DNA from: Anoxybacillus sp. J5B_2022
GTDB lineage: Bacteria; Bacillota; Bacilli; Bacillales; Anoxybacillaceae
Length of the DNA: 63,516 nucleotides
Assembly (NCBI RefSeq): GCF_026847645.1
Contig: NZ_JAPSMC010000012.1
Location: 1-63,516 of the forward strand
Reading direction: 5' to 3'
Below, piece after piece: positions 33,583-42,227 of this stretch. The translations under genes were made by a program, and so were the position numbers. The first letter of the stretch is position 1. Each line of letters begins with the position of its first letter. Under the pieces are notes generated by a model. That model searched no databases. It saw nothing but the letters and a program-made list of their open reading frames with translations, and was not told where the DNA came from.

Positions 33583-35001
33583 ATGATCGAGTTAACTCCG
33601 CATTTAGATGCTACAAAACGTATTCCGCTTTACGAACAACTGTATGAATATATGAAACGGGAGATGTTGCAAGGCCATATTCGAAAGGGGACACGGTTGC
33701 CTTCGATTCGTGCCCTTTCGCGCCATTTAAGCATTAGCCGCAATACGGTGGAAGCTGCTTATGCACAGCTCGTGGCAGAAGGATACATTGAGAGTATGCC
33801 GAGACAAGGATTTGTGGTGCAAGAATTTACCGAAGAGTGCGGGGCAAACGGATCACTACAGAAGACATACGAACATTCGCCCCCAACCGATGCGATAAAA
33901 CCAATATACGACTTTCGTTATGGCAACATTGATATAACCCATTTTCCTCACAAAGTATGGCGGGCGTGTATGAATGAGGCGATGGATGCACCGTTAGACG
34001 AATTGTTATGGTATGGCGAGCGACAAGGAGATAGGAAGTTGCGCCAAGAAATAGTTCGTTATTTATTTCAGGCGCGCGGGATTCACTGCTCTTGCGAACA
34101 AGTCGTGATTGGTGCTGGCATTCACCAAATGACTGGGCTTCTTTGCCAACTCTTCTCGTCGGAAACCGATCTGATCGCAATGGAAAATCCGTCATATGAT
34201 GGAATTCGCGCGGTATTTACTAATCATCGTTATCGTATTGTTCCTATTTCGCTAGAAAAGGACGGTTTAAACATCACGGAATTGGAACAACGTGAAGCGA
34301 ACATCGTTTATGTCACTCCTTCCCATCAACTTCCGCTCGGAATGGTGTTGCCGATTGGAAAGCGGCAAAGGCTATTAAAGTGGGCCGAAAAAATAGATGG
34401 CTTCATTATTGAAGACGATTATGACAGCGAATTTCGTTATGAGGGGAAACCGATTCCAGCCTTAAAAGCGCTTGATACACAAGAACGGGTCATCTATATC
34501 GGGACGTTTTCGAAAGTATTAACGCCCGCTATCCGCGTTTGTTACATGGTGCTTCCCGTCCGTTTGCTCGAAACGTTCCGAAAGAAGTTTTCTTGTTACA
34601 ATCAACCGGTCGCAACCATCGTCCAAAAAGCGTTAGCCTTGTTTATGGAAAGAGGGCATTTAGAGCGGCATATCCGTAAAATGCGCAATGTGTATGCAAA
34701 AAAGCGGCAAGCGCTGATTGCGGCGATTGACGAAAATTTTGGTCCAAATGCCATAATTATAGGGGAAAAAGCTGGATTGCATTTGCTTGTTCGCTTTCCA
34801 CATGTGACCGATGTCAGCGGTTTTGTCGAGCGTGCGAAACATGAAGGAATCAGCATCTACTCCGCTGCGAAATATTGGTTTGACCCGACCACCTCGCCTC
34901 TTCCTTACATTTTGTTAGGATTTGGCGGAATGAGCGAGCATGAGATAAAAGAAGGGGTAAGGTTGCTTCGAGGATTGTTTGATGCGGAAACGCTTTTCTA
35001 A
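33583..35001 (+). CDS. MocR/PdxR-type GntR regulator with aminotransferase domain
   Basis: A 472-residue fusion. The N-terminal GntR winged helix (about 10-75; PLYEQLYEYMKREMLQGH, SIRALSRHLSISRNTVEAAYAQL) is joined to a class I aminotransferase-like domain with the PLP lysine in IYIGTFSKVLTPAIRVCYM. Such proteins sense PLP or amino compounds. The 100-bp divergent region holds AT-rich -10-like sequence (TATAATTAGTATAA) and probably its operators. The target is likely the PNPOx-related gene, by context. The start ATG is preceded by CAGGAGGATACG. Confidence 0.88.
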   Translation: MIELTPHLDATKRIPLYEQLYEYMKREMLQGHIRKGTRLPSIRALSRHLSISRNTVEAAYAQLVAEGYIESMPRQGFVVQEFTEECGANGSLQKTYEHSPPTDAIKPIYDFRYGNIDITHFPHKVWRACMNEAMDAPLDELLWYGERQGDRKLRQEIVRYLFQARGIHCSCEQVVIGAGIHQMTGLLCQLFSSETDLIAMENPSYDGIRAVFTNHRYRIVPISLEKDGLNITELEQREANIVYVTPSHQLPLGMVLPIGKRQRLLKWAEKIDGFIIEDDYDSEFRYEGKPIPALKALDTQERVIYIGTFSKVLTPAIRVCYMVLPVRLLETFRKKFSCYNQPVATIVQKALALFMERGHLERHIRKMRNVYAKKRQALIAAIDENFGPNAIIIGEKAGLHLLVRFPHVTDVSGFVERAKHEGISIYSAAKYWFDPTTSPLPYILLGFGGMSEHEIKEGVRLLRGLFDAETLF

Positions 35002-35132
35002 AAAAGAATGAGAGACTGTCTTGTTATGATAGTTTTTATCAGATGAACACAGAAACGCCCGAAGAAGCTAACAGTCTAAGTGCAATAGACAGATAGCTTC
35101 TTTTCATGTTCTTCGCATACAAATCGATAAAA

Positions 35133-35915
35133 ATCGTCAACAACAAAACGAGCTCAAGCAAGTGATTTTAACGAGTTCCTCTTCTGATCACGGATTGGGA
35201 TGTATCTCATCATGGACCACACCGATCATTCAGGAATATGTGCGCAACACGTATGATGATGAGTTGCACAAGTATTTGCGCATGCTTTGGCGATTGTGTT
35301 TAAGATATACTCGTCCCACTTATGTATTGGTAAAGCTGATTCGAAAAAACACCAGGCGTTTAAACAGGAAATCGACCTTATTAAACAAACTTCTGAATCA
35401 AGATATGGTGCCCTTGTATCAAGATGAGACACATGTTCGTGCGTATCGGAGCCTTCATGCCACATGGTCAGAAGTGGGCAAACAGAAACAAGTGTCAACG
35501 TATGGGCATCATGCCAGCGTTACCTTATTTGGTGCTTTGAACGCGATGACAGGAGAAGTCCGTGCATCAAACCTCCTCTTCTTGCAAACGGGAGGATTTT
35601 TTGTCGTTTCTTCAGTTAGTGGCGAATCATTACAACGACCAAGTCATTGCCATGGTCGTTGACAATGCCAAAATCCATCGTTCTCCACTCATCCAAGATT
35701 TTCTTTCCAAGAACGAACGGATCCTGTTGATTTATCTACCGCCTTATTCGCCGGATTTGAATCCCATTGAACGGTTATGGAAATGGCTAAAAGAGACGGT
35801 CATTGCCAATCAGTTTCATCCAACACGTTCTTCCATTGAAGAAGCAATGAATTTGTTTTTAGATGAAATTTCTAAAAGCCCAGACAATGTATTGTGTCGA
35901 GTGGGTCTCGCCTAA
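35133..35915 (+). pseudogene. Degenerate IS630-family transposase
   Basis: Recognisable DDE transposase pieces lie in several frames: EYVRNTYDDELHK and YTRPTYVLVK, then a shifted segment KADSKKHQAFKQEIDLIKQ, then LYQDETHVRAYRSLHATWSEVGKQKQV (first D), VVDNAKIHRSPL (second D) and PDLNPIERLWKWLKE (E). At least three frame changes (near 35335, 35390 and 35560) are needed to read through, and the N-terminal helix-turn-helix is missing. No clear terminal repeats or TA duplication were found. The element is dead. Confidence 0.85.
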
Positions 35916-35995
35916 GTTCCATGTCGAAAAGTTAAATCAGTTTTATATATACAAAGAGTGAGAATGAAAAATAAACAGGAGGAAAAGAGATATTG

Positions 35996-36007
35996 TTGAA
36001 TATTCTA
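35996..36007 (+). promoter_or_regulatory. Second occurrence of the TTGAATATTCTA motif
   Basis: The 12-base string from the hydrogenase control region recurs 37 bp before the thiolase start. A shared regulator is possible; coincidence in AT-rich DNA is also possible. Confidence 0.25.
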
Positions 36008-36044
36008 AATATTACACCGAATATACGGAAGGGAGATACATATA

Positions 36045-37250
36045 ATGAAAGAAGTCGTCATTGTCGATGCGGTGCGGACGCCGATCGGAAAGTATAAAGG
36101 GGCGCTCAAAGACGTTCGCCCCGATGATTTAGGAGCGGTTGTCATTCGCGCGCTCGTTGAACGCAATCCGTCACTTCCGGTAGATCAAATTGAAGAAGTT
36201 GTTCTTGGAAATGCGAACCAAGCGGGCGAAGATAATCGAAACGTTGCACGAATGTCGGCGCTATTGGCTGGCTTGCCGGTGGAAGTAGCGGGAACAACGG
36301 TGAACCGCTTGTGCGGCTCTGGCTTGGATGCAGTCAACTACGCAGCACGGGCGATTATAACAGGAGAGGCAGGTATTGTCATCGCCGGAGGAACGGAAAG
36401 TATGACGCGGGCGCCTTTTGTCATGGCCAAGCCGGATCAAGACTTTCCGCGCGGCAACTTAGAAATGTTTGATACGACGATCGGTTGGCGGTTTATTAAT
36501 CCAAAGCTTCACGAAATGTATGGAACGGACAGCATGCCGCAAACGGCGGAAAACGTAGCTAAGCGGTACGGTATTTCTCGGGAAGCGCAAGACGAATTTG
36601 CTTACGAAAGTCAAATGAAGGCGAAAAGGGCGCTGGCGGCGAATTTATTTGCCGAGGAGCTAGTTCCTGTCGTGTATCGTGACCGAAAAGGAACAGAGGT
36701 TGTTGTTGATAAAGATGAACATCCGCGTCCAGATACGACGCTTGAGAAACTGGCGAAATTACGTCCGTTATTTGAAAACGGCACGGTCACGGCTGGAAAC
36801 GCTTCCGGCGTCAATGACGGGGCAGCAGCGCTGCTTTTAATGAGCGCAGAAAAAGCGAAAGAGCTTGGGATGACGCCGCTTGTGAAATATACGGTATCAG
36901 CCGTTGCGGGATTGGAGCCAGCGGTGATGGGGCTTGGTCCGATTTATGCGACGAGAAAGGCGTTGAAACGTGCGGGGTTAACGATAGATGAGATCGGTTT
37001 AGTAGAAATAAATGAAGCGTTCGCTTCTCAAGCATTAGAATGCATAAGGCAGCTTGAGCTCGATAAAGAAAAAGTCAACGTAAACGGTGGAGCGATTGCG
37101 TTCGGCCATCCGCTCGGGGCAAGCGGAGCGAGAATTTTAACGACGTTAATTTATGAAATGAAACGAAGAGGCGTCAAATACGGTCTGGCCACGATGTGTA
37201 TTGGTGTCGGTCAAGGAATTGCGACGATTGTCGAAAATGTCGATGCATAA
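36045..37250 (+). CDS. Acetyl-CoA acyltransferase / 3-oxoadipyl-CoA-type thiolase
   Basis: A 401-residue thiolase. The acylated cysteine lies in [20 protein letters not shown], the C-terminal histidine in [17 protein letters not shown] and the second cysteine in [10 protein letters not shown]. The insert [26 protein letters not shown] resembles the PaaJ/PcaF type used in phenylacetate or adipate degradation, though acetyl-CoA acetyltransferase or FadA roles are possible. GGAAGGGAGATAC precedes ATG 36045. The gene after it is the stump of an enoyl-CoA hydratase, so a longer catabolic operon once stood here. Confidence 0.85.
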   Translation: MKEVVIVDAVRTPIGKYKGALKDVRPDDLGAVVIRALVERNPSLPVDQIEEVVLGNANQAGEDNRNVARMSALLAGLPVEVAGTTVNRLCGSGLDAVNYAARAIITGEAGIVIAGGTESMTRAPFVMAKPDQDFPRGNLEMFDTTIGWRFINPKLHEMYGTDSMPQTAENVAKRYGISREAQDEFAYESQMKAKRALAANLFAEELVPVVYRDRKGTEVVVDKDEHPRPDTTLEKLAKLRPLFENGTVTAGNASGVNDGAAALLLMSAEKAKELGMTPLVKYTVSAVAGLEPAVMGLGPIYATRKALKRAGLTIDEIGLVEINEAFASQALECIRQLELDKEKVNVNGGAIAFGHPLGASGARILTTLIYEMKRRGVKYGLATMCIGVGQGIATIVENVDA

Positions 37251-37268
37251 TGAAAGGAAGACGGACGA

Positions 37269-37412
37269 GTGCACAATATTTTATGGGAAAAACGTGACGA
37301 TATCGGCTATGTGACGATTCATCGCCCGGATGCGATGAATTGCTTCGATTTATGTGACACTAGTGGAATTAGGAGAAATGGTGGAAGCGCTTCACTTTGA
37401 TCGCGACGTTCG
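37269..37412 (+). pseudogene. 5' fragment of an enoyl-CoA hydratase gene
   Basis: GTG 37269 behind AAGGAAG starts VHNILWEKRDDIGYVTIHRP, a typical enoyl-CoA hydratase N-terminus. The frame is lost near 37355 (from FDL to TLVELGEMVEALHFDRDVR, which continues the family pattern in another frame). It ends abruptly at about 37412 against lipoamide dehydrogenase sequence. About 45 residues of a normal ~260 survive. Confidence 0.75.
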
Positions 37413-37415
37413 GGG

Positions 37416-37871
37416 CAAGGAAAAGTGGCGGCGGAAACGATGGCAGGGAAAAAATCGGAAGTCGATTGGACATTTTTGCCGACGGTTGTTTACTCGACTC
37501 CGCCGATCGCTTGCGTCGGATTAACAGAAGAGGAAGCGAAACAACAATATGGGGAGATTCGCACCGGGCAGTTTCCGCTGACAGGAAACGGCTATGCTAG
37601 CATTCTTGGTCAAAAAGAAGGTCTTGTGAAAGTGATTAGCGACGCCAAGACCGAAGTGGTACTTGGTGTTCATATCATCGGGGCGGGTGCTGTTGAGTTA
37701 ATTTCAAGCGGAGTGATCGGTCTGGAAATGGGAGGGCGCGACGAAGATTTTACATTTCCGTTATACCCGCACCCAAGCATGAATGAAAGTTTGCTTGAAG
37801 CGGTGGAGGCGTTAACAGGTGAAGCGATTCATTTGTCGCCAGCGAAACAAAAAGAAGCGGTCTCAGCTTGA
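37416..37871 (+). pseudogene. 3' fragment of a dihydrolipoamide dehydrogenase gene
   Basis: The reading frame from 37416 (GKVAAETMAGKKSEVDWTFL) encodes only the C-terminal dimerisation domain of a lipoamide dehydrogenase: PTVVYSTPPIACVGLTEEEA, the interface LGVHIIGAGAVELIS, and the active-site histidine region YPHPSMNESLLEA. The FAD and NAD domains (about 300 residues) are missing. It is fused to the enoyl-CoA hydratase stump, so a single deletion probably removed several kilobases. An open frame from GTG 37425 could still make a 148-residue polypeptide of doubtful use. Confidence 0.8.
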
Positions 37872-38159
37872 AACCGCTTCGGCAAAAATGTCGTAATGGT
37901 TTTCGAAGATGGTTTGTTGCAACTCATCTAGTGATGGAACTTCTTCAAACGTATATGAGCCGAGACGTACGAGCGAGTATTCGCTGCCTGGGTCGAAAAC
38001 AACCTCCACAATTTCTTCCGTTCCGCAATCAATTTCTTGTACGCAATCAGCGCTTGCGATCACATCTACTGTTTTGTATTTCCCTAATAACACGTGATAT
38101 CCTTCTTTTAGTTCTTCCGTAAAAATGGACTCCATGCTCATTAATTCATGAACAATCAT
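37863..38159 (-). CDS. Conserved hypothetical protein
   Basis: A 98-residue acidic cytoplasmic protein (MIVHELMSMESIFTEEL ... FEEVPSLDELQQTIFENHYDIF). Start ATG 38159 has GAGGGAGTG about six bases upstream; an upstream ATG at 38183 has no ribosome site. The middle contains DVIASADCVQEIDCG with two cysteines. The 3' end overlaps the convergent lpd fragment by nine bases. I do not recognise the family. Confidence 0.65.
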   Translation of the reverse strand: MIVHELMSMESIFTEELKEGYHVLLGKYKTVDVIASADCVQEIDCGTEEIVEVVFDPGSEYSLVRLGSYTFEEVPSLDELQQTIFENHYDIFAEAVSS

Positions 38160-38358
38160 TTTGACACTCCCTCGATTCTCCAAAAAATATTTCTATACAA
38201 ACTATACTATAATGTACGAAAAAATGTATACTTTTTCACACATGTTCAAAAAATCGCCATAAACATTTGAACGTTAGTTGATTATTTGCTATTCAAAGGA
38301 TGTATTTCCTAATTTTAAAAAAATAATCATGAATATTCTACCAAAAGAAGAATAAATA

Positions 38359-38502
38359 GGTTCATCACCACAACATGTACTTGACAAGCGATACGTTCTC
38401 CTGAACAAGGATGTGCAAAAATCATTGATTTACTGATTTTTCCTCACAAGCGTAAGTGGGGCATGTTATGAAAAAATCAAGCACAACTTTTGGTGAAGAG
38501 CC
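38359..38502 (+). mobile_element. 144-bp MITE, second intact copy
   Basis: It is identical to 5039-5182 except for three substitutions. The flanking 8-bp target duplication AATAAATA is perfect (38351-38358 and 38503-38510). The same ISL3-like ends and internal hairpin are present. It lies 64 bp before the MFS transporter start, again in front of a gene. Confidence 0.92.
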
Positions 38503-38566
38503 AATAAATAGTGGTATAATAAAAGAATCAATACGTTTGTTTTGTTAGGGAATGAGGAATGCGATA

Positions 38567-39838
38567 ATGAAAATTAGACAATGGGATCGGAATTTGAAAA
38601 TTCGCCTGTTCGGAGAAGCGTTGTTTAATATTACGTTTTGGATGTTTTTCCCATTTATGGCGATTTATTTTACAGAGGCGTTTGGGAAAGAAAAAACAGG
38701 ACTGTTATTGATTGTTTCGCAGCTATTTTCTGTTGTTGCGAGTTTAATTGGCGGATATTTGGCGGATCAATTTGGACGGAAGCGGATGATGGTGCTTGCG
38801 GCATATAGCCAAGGGGTCGTCTTTTTTTTGTTTGCGCTCGCCAGCTCCCCATGGTGGACATCGCCGGTTGCCGGCTTTTTTTGTTTTACGCTCGCTAGTA
38901 TTTGCAGCTCTCTATATTGGCCGGCTAGCCAAGCGATGGTGGTGGATGTGGTGCCGGAAGAACACCGCAGCAGCGTGTTCGCTCTGTTTTATACGTCAAT
39001 CAATATTGCAGTCGTCGTCGGACCGATTATTGGTGGGATGTTTTATGAACATCATCTGTTTGCGTTGTTGCTTGCCGCGTCTTTTTCCTGCTTATTGTTA
39101 GCAATTGTTTTAACGAAAGCGCTCCGCGAAACGGTTCCGGCACAGCTTATTCAGCAGCAAAACAAGAAGTGGTACGAATTTATTAGAGAACAAATTCAAC
39201 AATATGGCATTATTATGCGGGATCGGACGTTTCTTTTGTTTGTAGTTGCCGGTATTTTAGTAGCGCAAACGTTTATGCAGCTCGATTTGCTCATTCCGGT
39301 ATATACGAAAGATGTGGTCGATCAACAGACGCTTTTTTCGTTCAGCGACTGGTCGGTGACGTTAAGCGGGGAAAAATTGTTTGGGATGCTCGTTTCAGAA
39401 AACGGTTTGTTAGTGGCATTGTTCACCGTTATCGTCACAAGGTGGATGGAACGTTATCGAGACCGCACCGTCTTTATTGGGTCATCCGTGCTGTATGGCC
39501 TTTCGATTCTTTTTATTGGTCAGACGACAAGCGTGTGGGGGATGATATGTTCCGTAGCGCTGTTCACGTTCGCTGAGCTGATGACAGCTGGTATTCAACA
39601 GACGTTTATTTCTAAGCTTGCTCCAGAAGAAATGCGCGGTCAATATTTTGCGGCAGCGAGTTTGCGCTGGACGATCGGGCGGGCGCTGGCGCCTTTTTCG
39701 ATTGCCGCTACGATTTGGTTCGGGTATCAATGGACGTTTTTGCTCCTTGGAGTTCTGGCGTTCATGAGCGCCGCCCTATATTTTGTGATGTTCCGTATAT
39801 TTGAAAAAGAGCGGCACGTCCAAGCAAAAAGTGCGTGA
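38567..39838 (+). CDS. MFS transporter
   Basis: A 423-residue 12-segment major facilitator. It has LIGGYLADQFGRKRMMVLAAY, the loop 2-3 signature, and SSLYWPASQAMVVDVVPEEHRSSVFALFYTSINIAVVVGPIIGG, the segment 4-5 region of drug/H+ antiporters. The substrate is unknown. I start at ATG 38567 (MKIRQWDRNLKIRL) with GAGGA nine bases upstream; ATG 38552 is an alternative. It overlaps or abuts the next gene, so the two may be co-transcribed. Confidence 0.82.
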   Translation: MKIRQWDRNLKIRLFGEALFNITFWMFFPFMAIYFTEAFGKEKTGLLLIVSQLFSVVASLIGGYLADQFGRKRMMVLAAYSQGVVFFLFALASSPWWTSPVAGFFCFTLASICSSLYWPASQAMVVDVVPEEHRSSVFALFYTSINIAVVVGPIIGGMFYEHHLFALLLAASFSCLLLAIVLTKALRETVPAQLIQQQNKKWYEFIREQIQQYGIIMRDRTFLLFVVAGILVAQTFMQLDLLIPVYTKDVVDQQTLFSFSDWSVTLSGEKLFGMLVSENGLLVALFTVIVTRWMERYRDRTVFIGSSVLYGLSILFIGQTTSVWGMICSVALFTFAELMTAGIQQTFISKLAPEEMRGQYFAAASLRWTIGRALAPFSIAATIWFGYQWTFLLLGVLAFMSAALYFVMFRIFEKERHVQAKSA

Positions 39839-39852
39839 ACGGGGGAGGATGG

Positions 39853-40419
39853 ATGGAAATTATTTTGATTCGACATGGAAAGTCAGCATGGCAAAAAAGC
39901 GGGTGGATAACTCCGGCTCAGTTTGCTCAGTGGATCGCAGCATATGATGCCCATGGTATCTCTGTTGATGATCCGATTCCAGAGCTGACGGTACAAAAAA
40001 TGAAGCAAGCAAATGTAGTGATTACAAGCCCGCTGCCGCGTGCGCTCCATTCTGTGCAACGGCTTTTGCCGGCGTGTCTTGTCGAGGAAAATGAACTGTT
40101 TCGTGAAGTAGATACACCTATTCCGTTTTTGCACCTTCATTTTCTGCGGTTGCCAGTACAACTATGGCTTATTTTTGCGCGACTCTGCTGGTTTTTAGGA
40201 TACGTACGCGGTGTAGAATCGTATGCACAGGCCGTCACCCGCGCCCAAAAAGCTTGCGATTTACTCATGGAGTATTCCGAAAAATACGGAACGGTTGCAG
40301 TTGTCGGACACGGCTGGTTTCACCGGTTCGTCGGAAAGCAATTAGAAAAAAAGGGATGGAAACGAACTGTTTCCAAGCGAGCGACGCATTGGTACGCATG
40401 TTCGTATACATTAGATTGA
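39853..40419 (+). CDS. Histidine phosphatase family protein
   Basis: A 188-residue protein with the phosphoglycerate-mutase-like motif ILIRHGKSAW at the N-terminus, TSPLPRALHSVQRL and VAVVGHGWFHRFVG near the C-terminus (second histidine). A hydrophobic stretch LPVQLWLIFARLCWFLGYV in the middle is unusual for this family and may touch the membrane. GGGGGAGG precedes ATG 39853, 14 bases after the MFS stop. Confidence 0.75.
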   Translation: MEIILIRHGKSAWQKSGWITPAQFAQWIAAYDAHGISVDDPIPELTVQKMKQANVVITSPLPRALHSVQRLLPACLVEENELFREVDTPIPFLHLHFLRLPVQLWLIFARLCWFLGYVRGVESYAQAVTRAQKACDLLMEYSEKYGTVAVVGHGWFHRFVGKQLEKKGWKRTVSKRATHWYACSYTLD

Positions 40420-40523
40420 AGTGCGCGACGCTCAGCCTGTCCGGCCGTTAATGAATTCACATATTTTCCCTTCTTTTGTCATAAACATGAATGAGGAATA
40501 GCGAACGGGAGAGGGGAAGATTG

Positions 40524-41225
40524 GTGAAAGAAAATGATATAATTCGGACAGATAGCGAAAATGAAGAACAACCGCTGCCGACGCGCTTGGATCAGCGCAG
40601 GCAAGCAGCGCAACAACGAAGCATCAAGCGGTTTAGCTGGACAGCCTTTGTGTTGCTCGTCCTTTTTGTGATCAGCATTACCGTCATCAAAGGCTATGGG
40701 ATGCTGAAAAACGAAATGGGGAAAGAAATGGCCATCCGCCAATTGGAGCAGGCGCTAAAAGAAAAAGATTGGGACGTGTTAAAAACATCAATTCGCAGTA
40801 ATGTACCGGTCAACGAAAAAACGTTAGCTCCACTACTATTATATTTAGACAAACAACCGAAAGGCTATGATGTGCTCCAGCGTGATTTAGAAAAGCAAAA
40901 AGAAGTAAAGCACGTATACATAAAAGGATTAACATCCGTTCCGCCGATTTTTACAATGACGGTGTATGAAACGCAATTTTTCCTACTTGATCAATACGTA
41001 TTTGAACCAACACTTTATTCATTTGTCGTGCGTGCCGAGGATGATGCGACCGTCCTTGTGAATGAAAAAAAAGTAGAGGGGGAAGCAACAAAAGACCCGT
41101 TTGTAAAAAAATATGGCCCATACCTCCCAGGGATGTACGAAGTAACGGTCATTACTAAACAAACGAAAAAAACGAAAACGATTGTTTTATTCGGCGGAGA
41201 GCGGGTGCGAGAAGTGAAGTTTTAA
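40524..41225 (+). CDS. TcaA/YvbJ-like single-span membrane protein
   Basis: About 233 residues. A charged N-terminal tail is followed by one transmembrane helix (WTAFVLLVLFVISITVI, about 40-56). The extracytoplasmic part contains EKTLAPLLLYL and a C-terminal domain (FEPTLYSFVVRAEDDATVLVNEKKV, then YGPYLPGMYEVTV) that resembles the TcaA second domain. The zinc ribbon found at the N-terminus of YvbJ-type proteins is missing. Start GTG 40524 has GAGAGGGGA upstream; ATG 40491 is possible. The role may be in envelope stress, by family analogy. Confidence 0.6.
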   Translation: MKENDIIRTDSENEEQPLPTRLDQRRQAAQQRSIKRFSWTAFVLLVLFVISITVIKGYGMLKNEMGKEMAIRQLEQALKEKDWDVLKTSIRSNVPVNEKTLAPLLLYLDKQPKGYDVLQRDLEKQKEVKHVYIKGLTSVPPIFTMTVYETQFFLLDQYVFEPTLYSFVVRAEDDATVLVNEKKVEGEATKDPFVKKYGPYLPGMYEVTVITKQTKKTKTIVLFGGERVREVKF

Positions 41226-41253
41226 AAAGGTGTCCTCATATGGGACACCTTTT
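41225..41253. terminator. Terminator between convergent genes
   Basis: AAAAGGTGTCC / GGACACCTTTT, 11-bp stem, usable on both strands. Confidence 0.85.
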
Positions 41254-41266
41254 CATGTTAACTCGC

Positions 41267-41950
41267 TTAATAAACAAACAGAGCGTGTACCATTGCGGTA
41301 ATGCCGACTTCTTGCGACTGGATCGGCGGTGCCGCTCCCTCTGCGAGCACCATCGGACGCGGTGGAGGAGGGAAAGGATGGCTTTGTTCTTTTATTTCTA
41401 CCGGAACATCGTGTAACGGCAGCTGAAGGGTACGGGCAAGAACGCGCGCTTTTTCTTGGGCGTTTTTTACTGCCATGGCGAGCGCCTGTTGGTAATGCGG
41501 CTGCTCGTTAGCGAGTTTAAATTGAAGCTGGCGGGCGATGTTCGCTCCGTTGACTACTGCCGTTTCATAAATGGCCCCAACATTTTTTACATCTTTGACA
41601 GTAATGTCAAACATATGCTCAACCTCATATCCAACGAGGATGACTGTTTGATTTGTGTACGTATATTTCGGATAAATGGAAAATGAGGAAGTGTCGATGT
41701 CTTCGTGGCGAATGCCGATCGTTTGCAGCGCTTGTATCATCGCATTCGCTCGTTTCGCGTTTTCCGTAAGCGCCTCTAAGGCACTTGTATGCTCGGTACG
41801 AATTCCGATCGTTACGATGACAGTATCCGGTTTAACATACAGTGTGCCCTGGCCAGTGACGGCAATGGTTCTAGTGGGCGGAGAAACGCTAGAATGTTGC
41901 GGATAATAAGAATGACCCCAAACATCATGCATACAAACACTTTCTTTCAA
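41267..41950 (-). CDS. SIMPL-domain (DUF541) protein
   Basis: A 227-residue protein with the SIMPL pattern: TRTIAVTGQGTLYVKPDTVIVTIGIRTE, then FSIYPKYTYTNQTVILVGYEVEHMFDITVKDVKNVG and a helical ALAMAVKNAQEKARVLA segment. No signal peptide is visible, unlike many relatives. The role is unknown. TTG 41950 overlaps the stop of the preceding 43-aa gene by four bases (TTGA), suggesting coupling; ATG 41932 is the alternative start. Confidence 0.75.
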   Translation of the reverse strand: MKESVCMHDVWGHSYYPQHSSVSPPTRTIAVTGQGTLYVKPDTVIVTIGIRTEHTSALEALTENAKRANAMIQALQTIGIRHEDIDTSSFSIYPKYTYTNQTVILVGYEVEHMFDITVKDVKNVGAIYETAVVNGANIARQLQFKLANEQPHYQQALAMAVKNAQEKARVLARTLQLPLHDVPVEIKEQSHPFPPPPRPMVLAEGAAPPIQSQEVGITAMVHALFVY

Positions 41951-42078
41951 GCTGCTTTATTTCGGTTATTTTCCGTGACATACCAGTAATACACGCGCGG
42001 GAGGCGGAAATAGCACCAATATTCTTGCAATAATGTGATCCCGACAAATATGACCATTTGCCAATCGATCTGTTTCAT
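41947..42078 (-). CDS. 43-residue membrane-associated protein upstream of the SIMPL gene
   Basis: ATG 42078 has AAAGGAGATGAAAATC upstream, a strong ribosome site. The product MKQIDWQMVIFVGITLLQEY continues WCYFRLPRVYYWYVTENNRNKAA. It has one hydrophobic segment followed by an aromatic-rich stretch with several tryptophans and tyrosines. The stop overlaps the SIMPL gene start. I do not know the family. Confidence 0.65.
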   Translation of the reverse strand: MKQIDWQMVIFVGITLLQEYWCYFRLPRVYYWYVTENNRNKAA

Positions 42079-42227
42079 GATTTTCATCTCCTTTTTTATA
42101 CCAACATATTCTTTTGTCAAGTTGTCTCATTCACTTTGCGAAATGAAACAAAAGACGCTGCTCGTTCGTATGAAAAAGAGGGACATGCTATAATGTAGAT
42201 AAAACTTTCGCAAGGAAGGGATTAACA

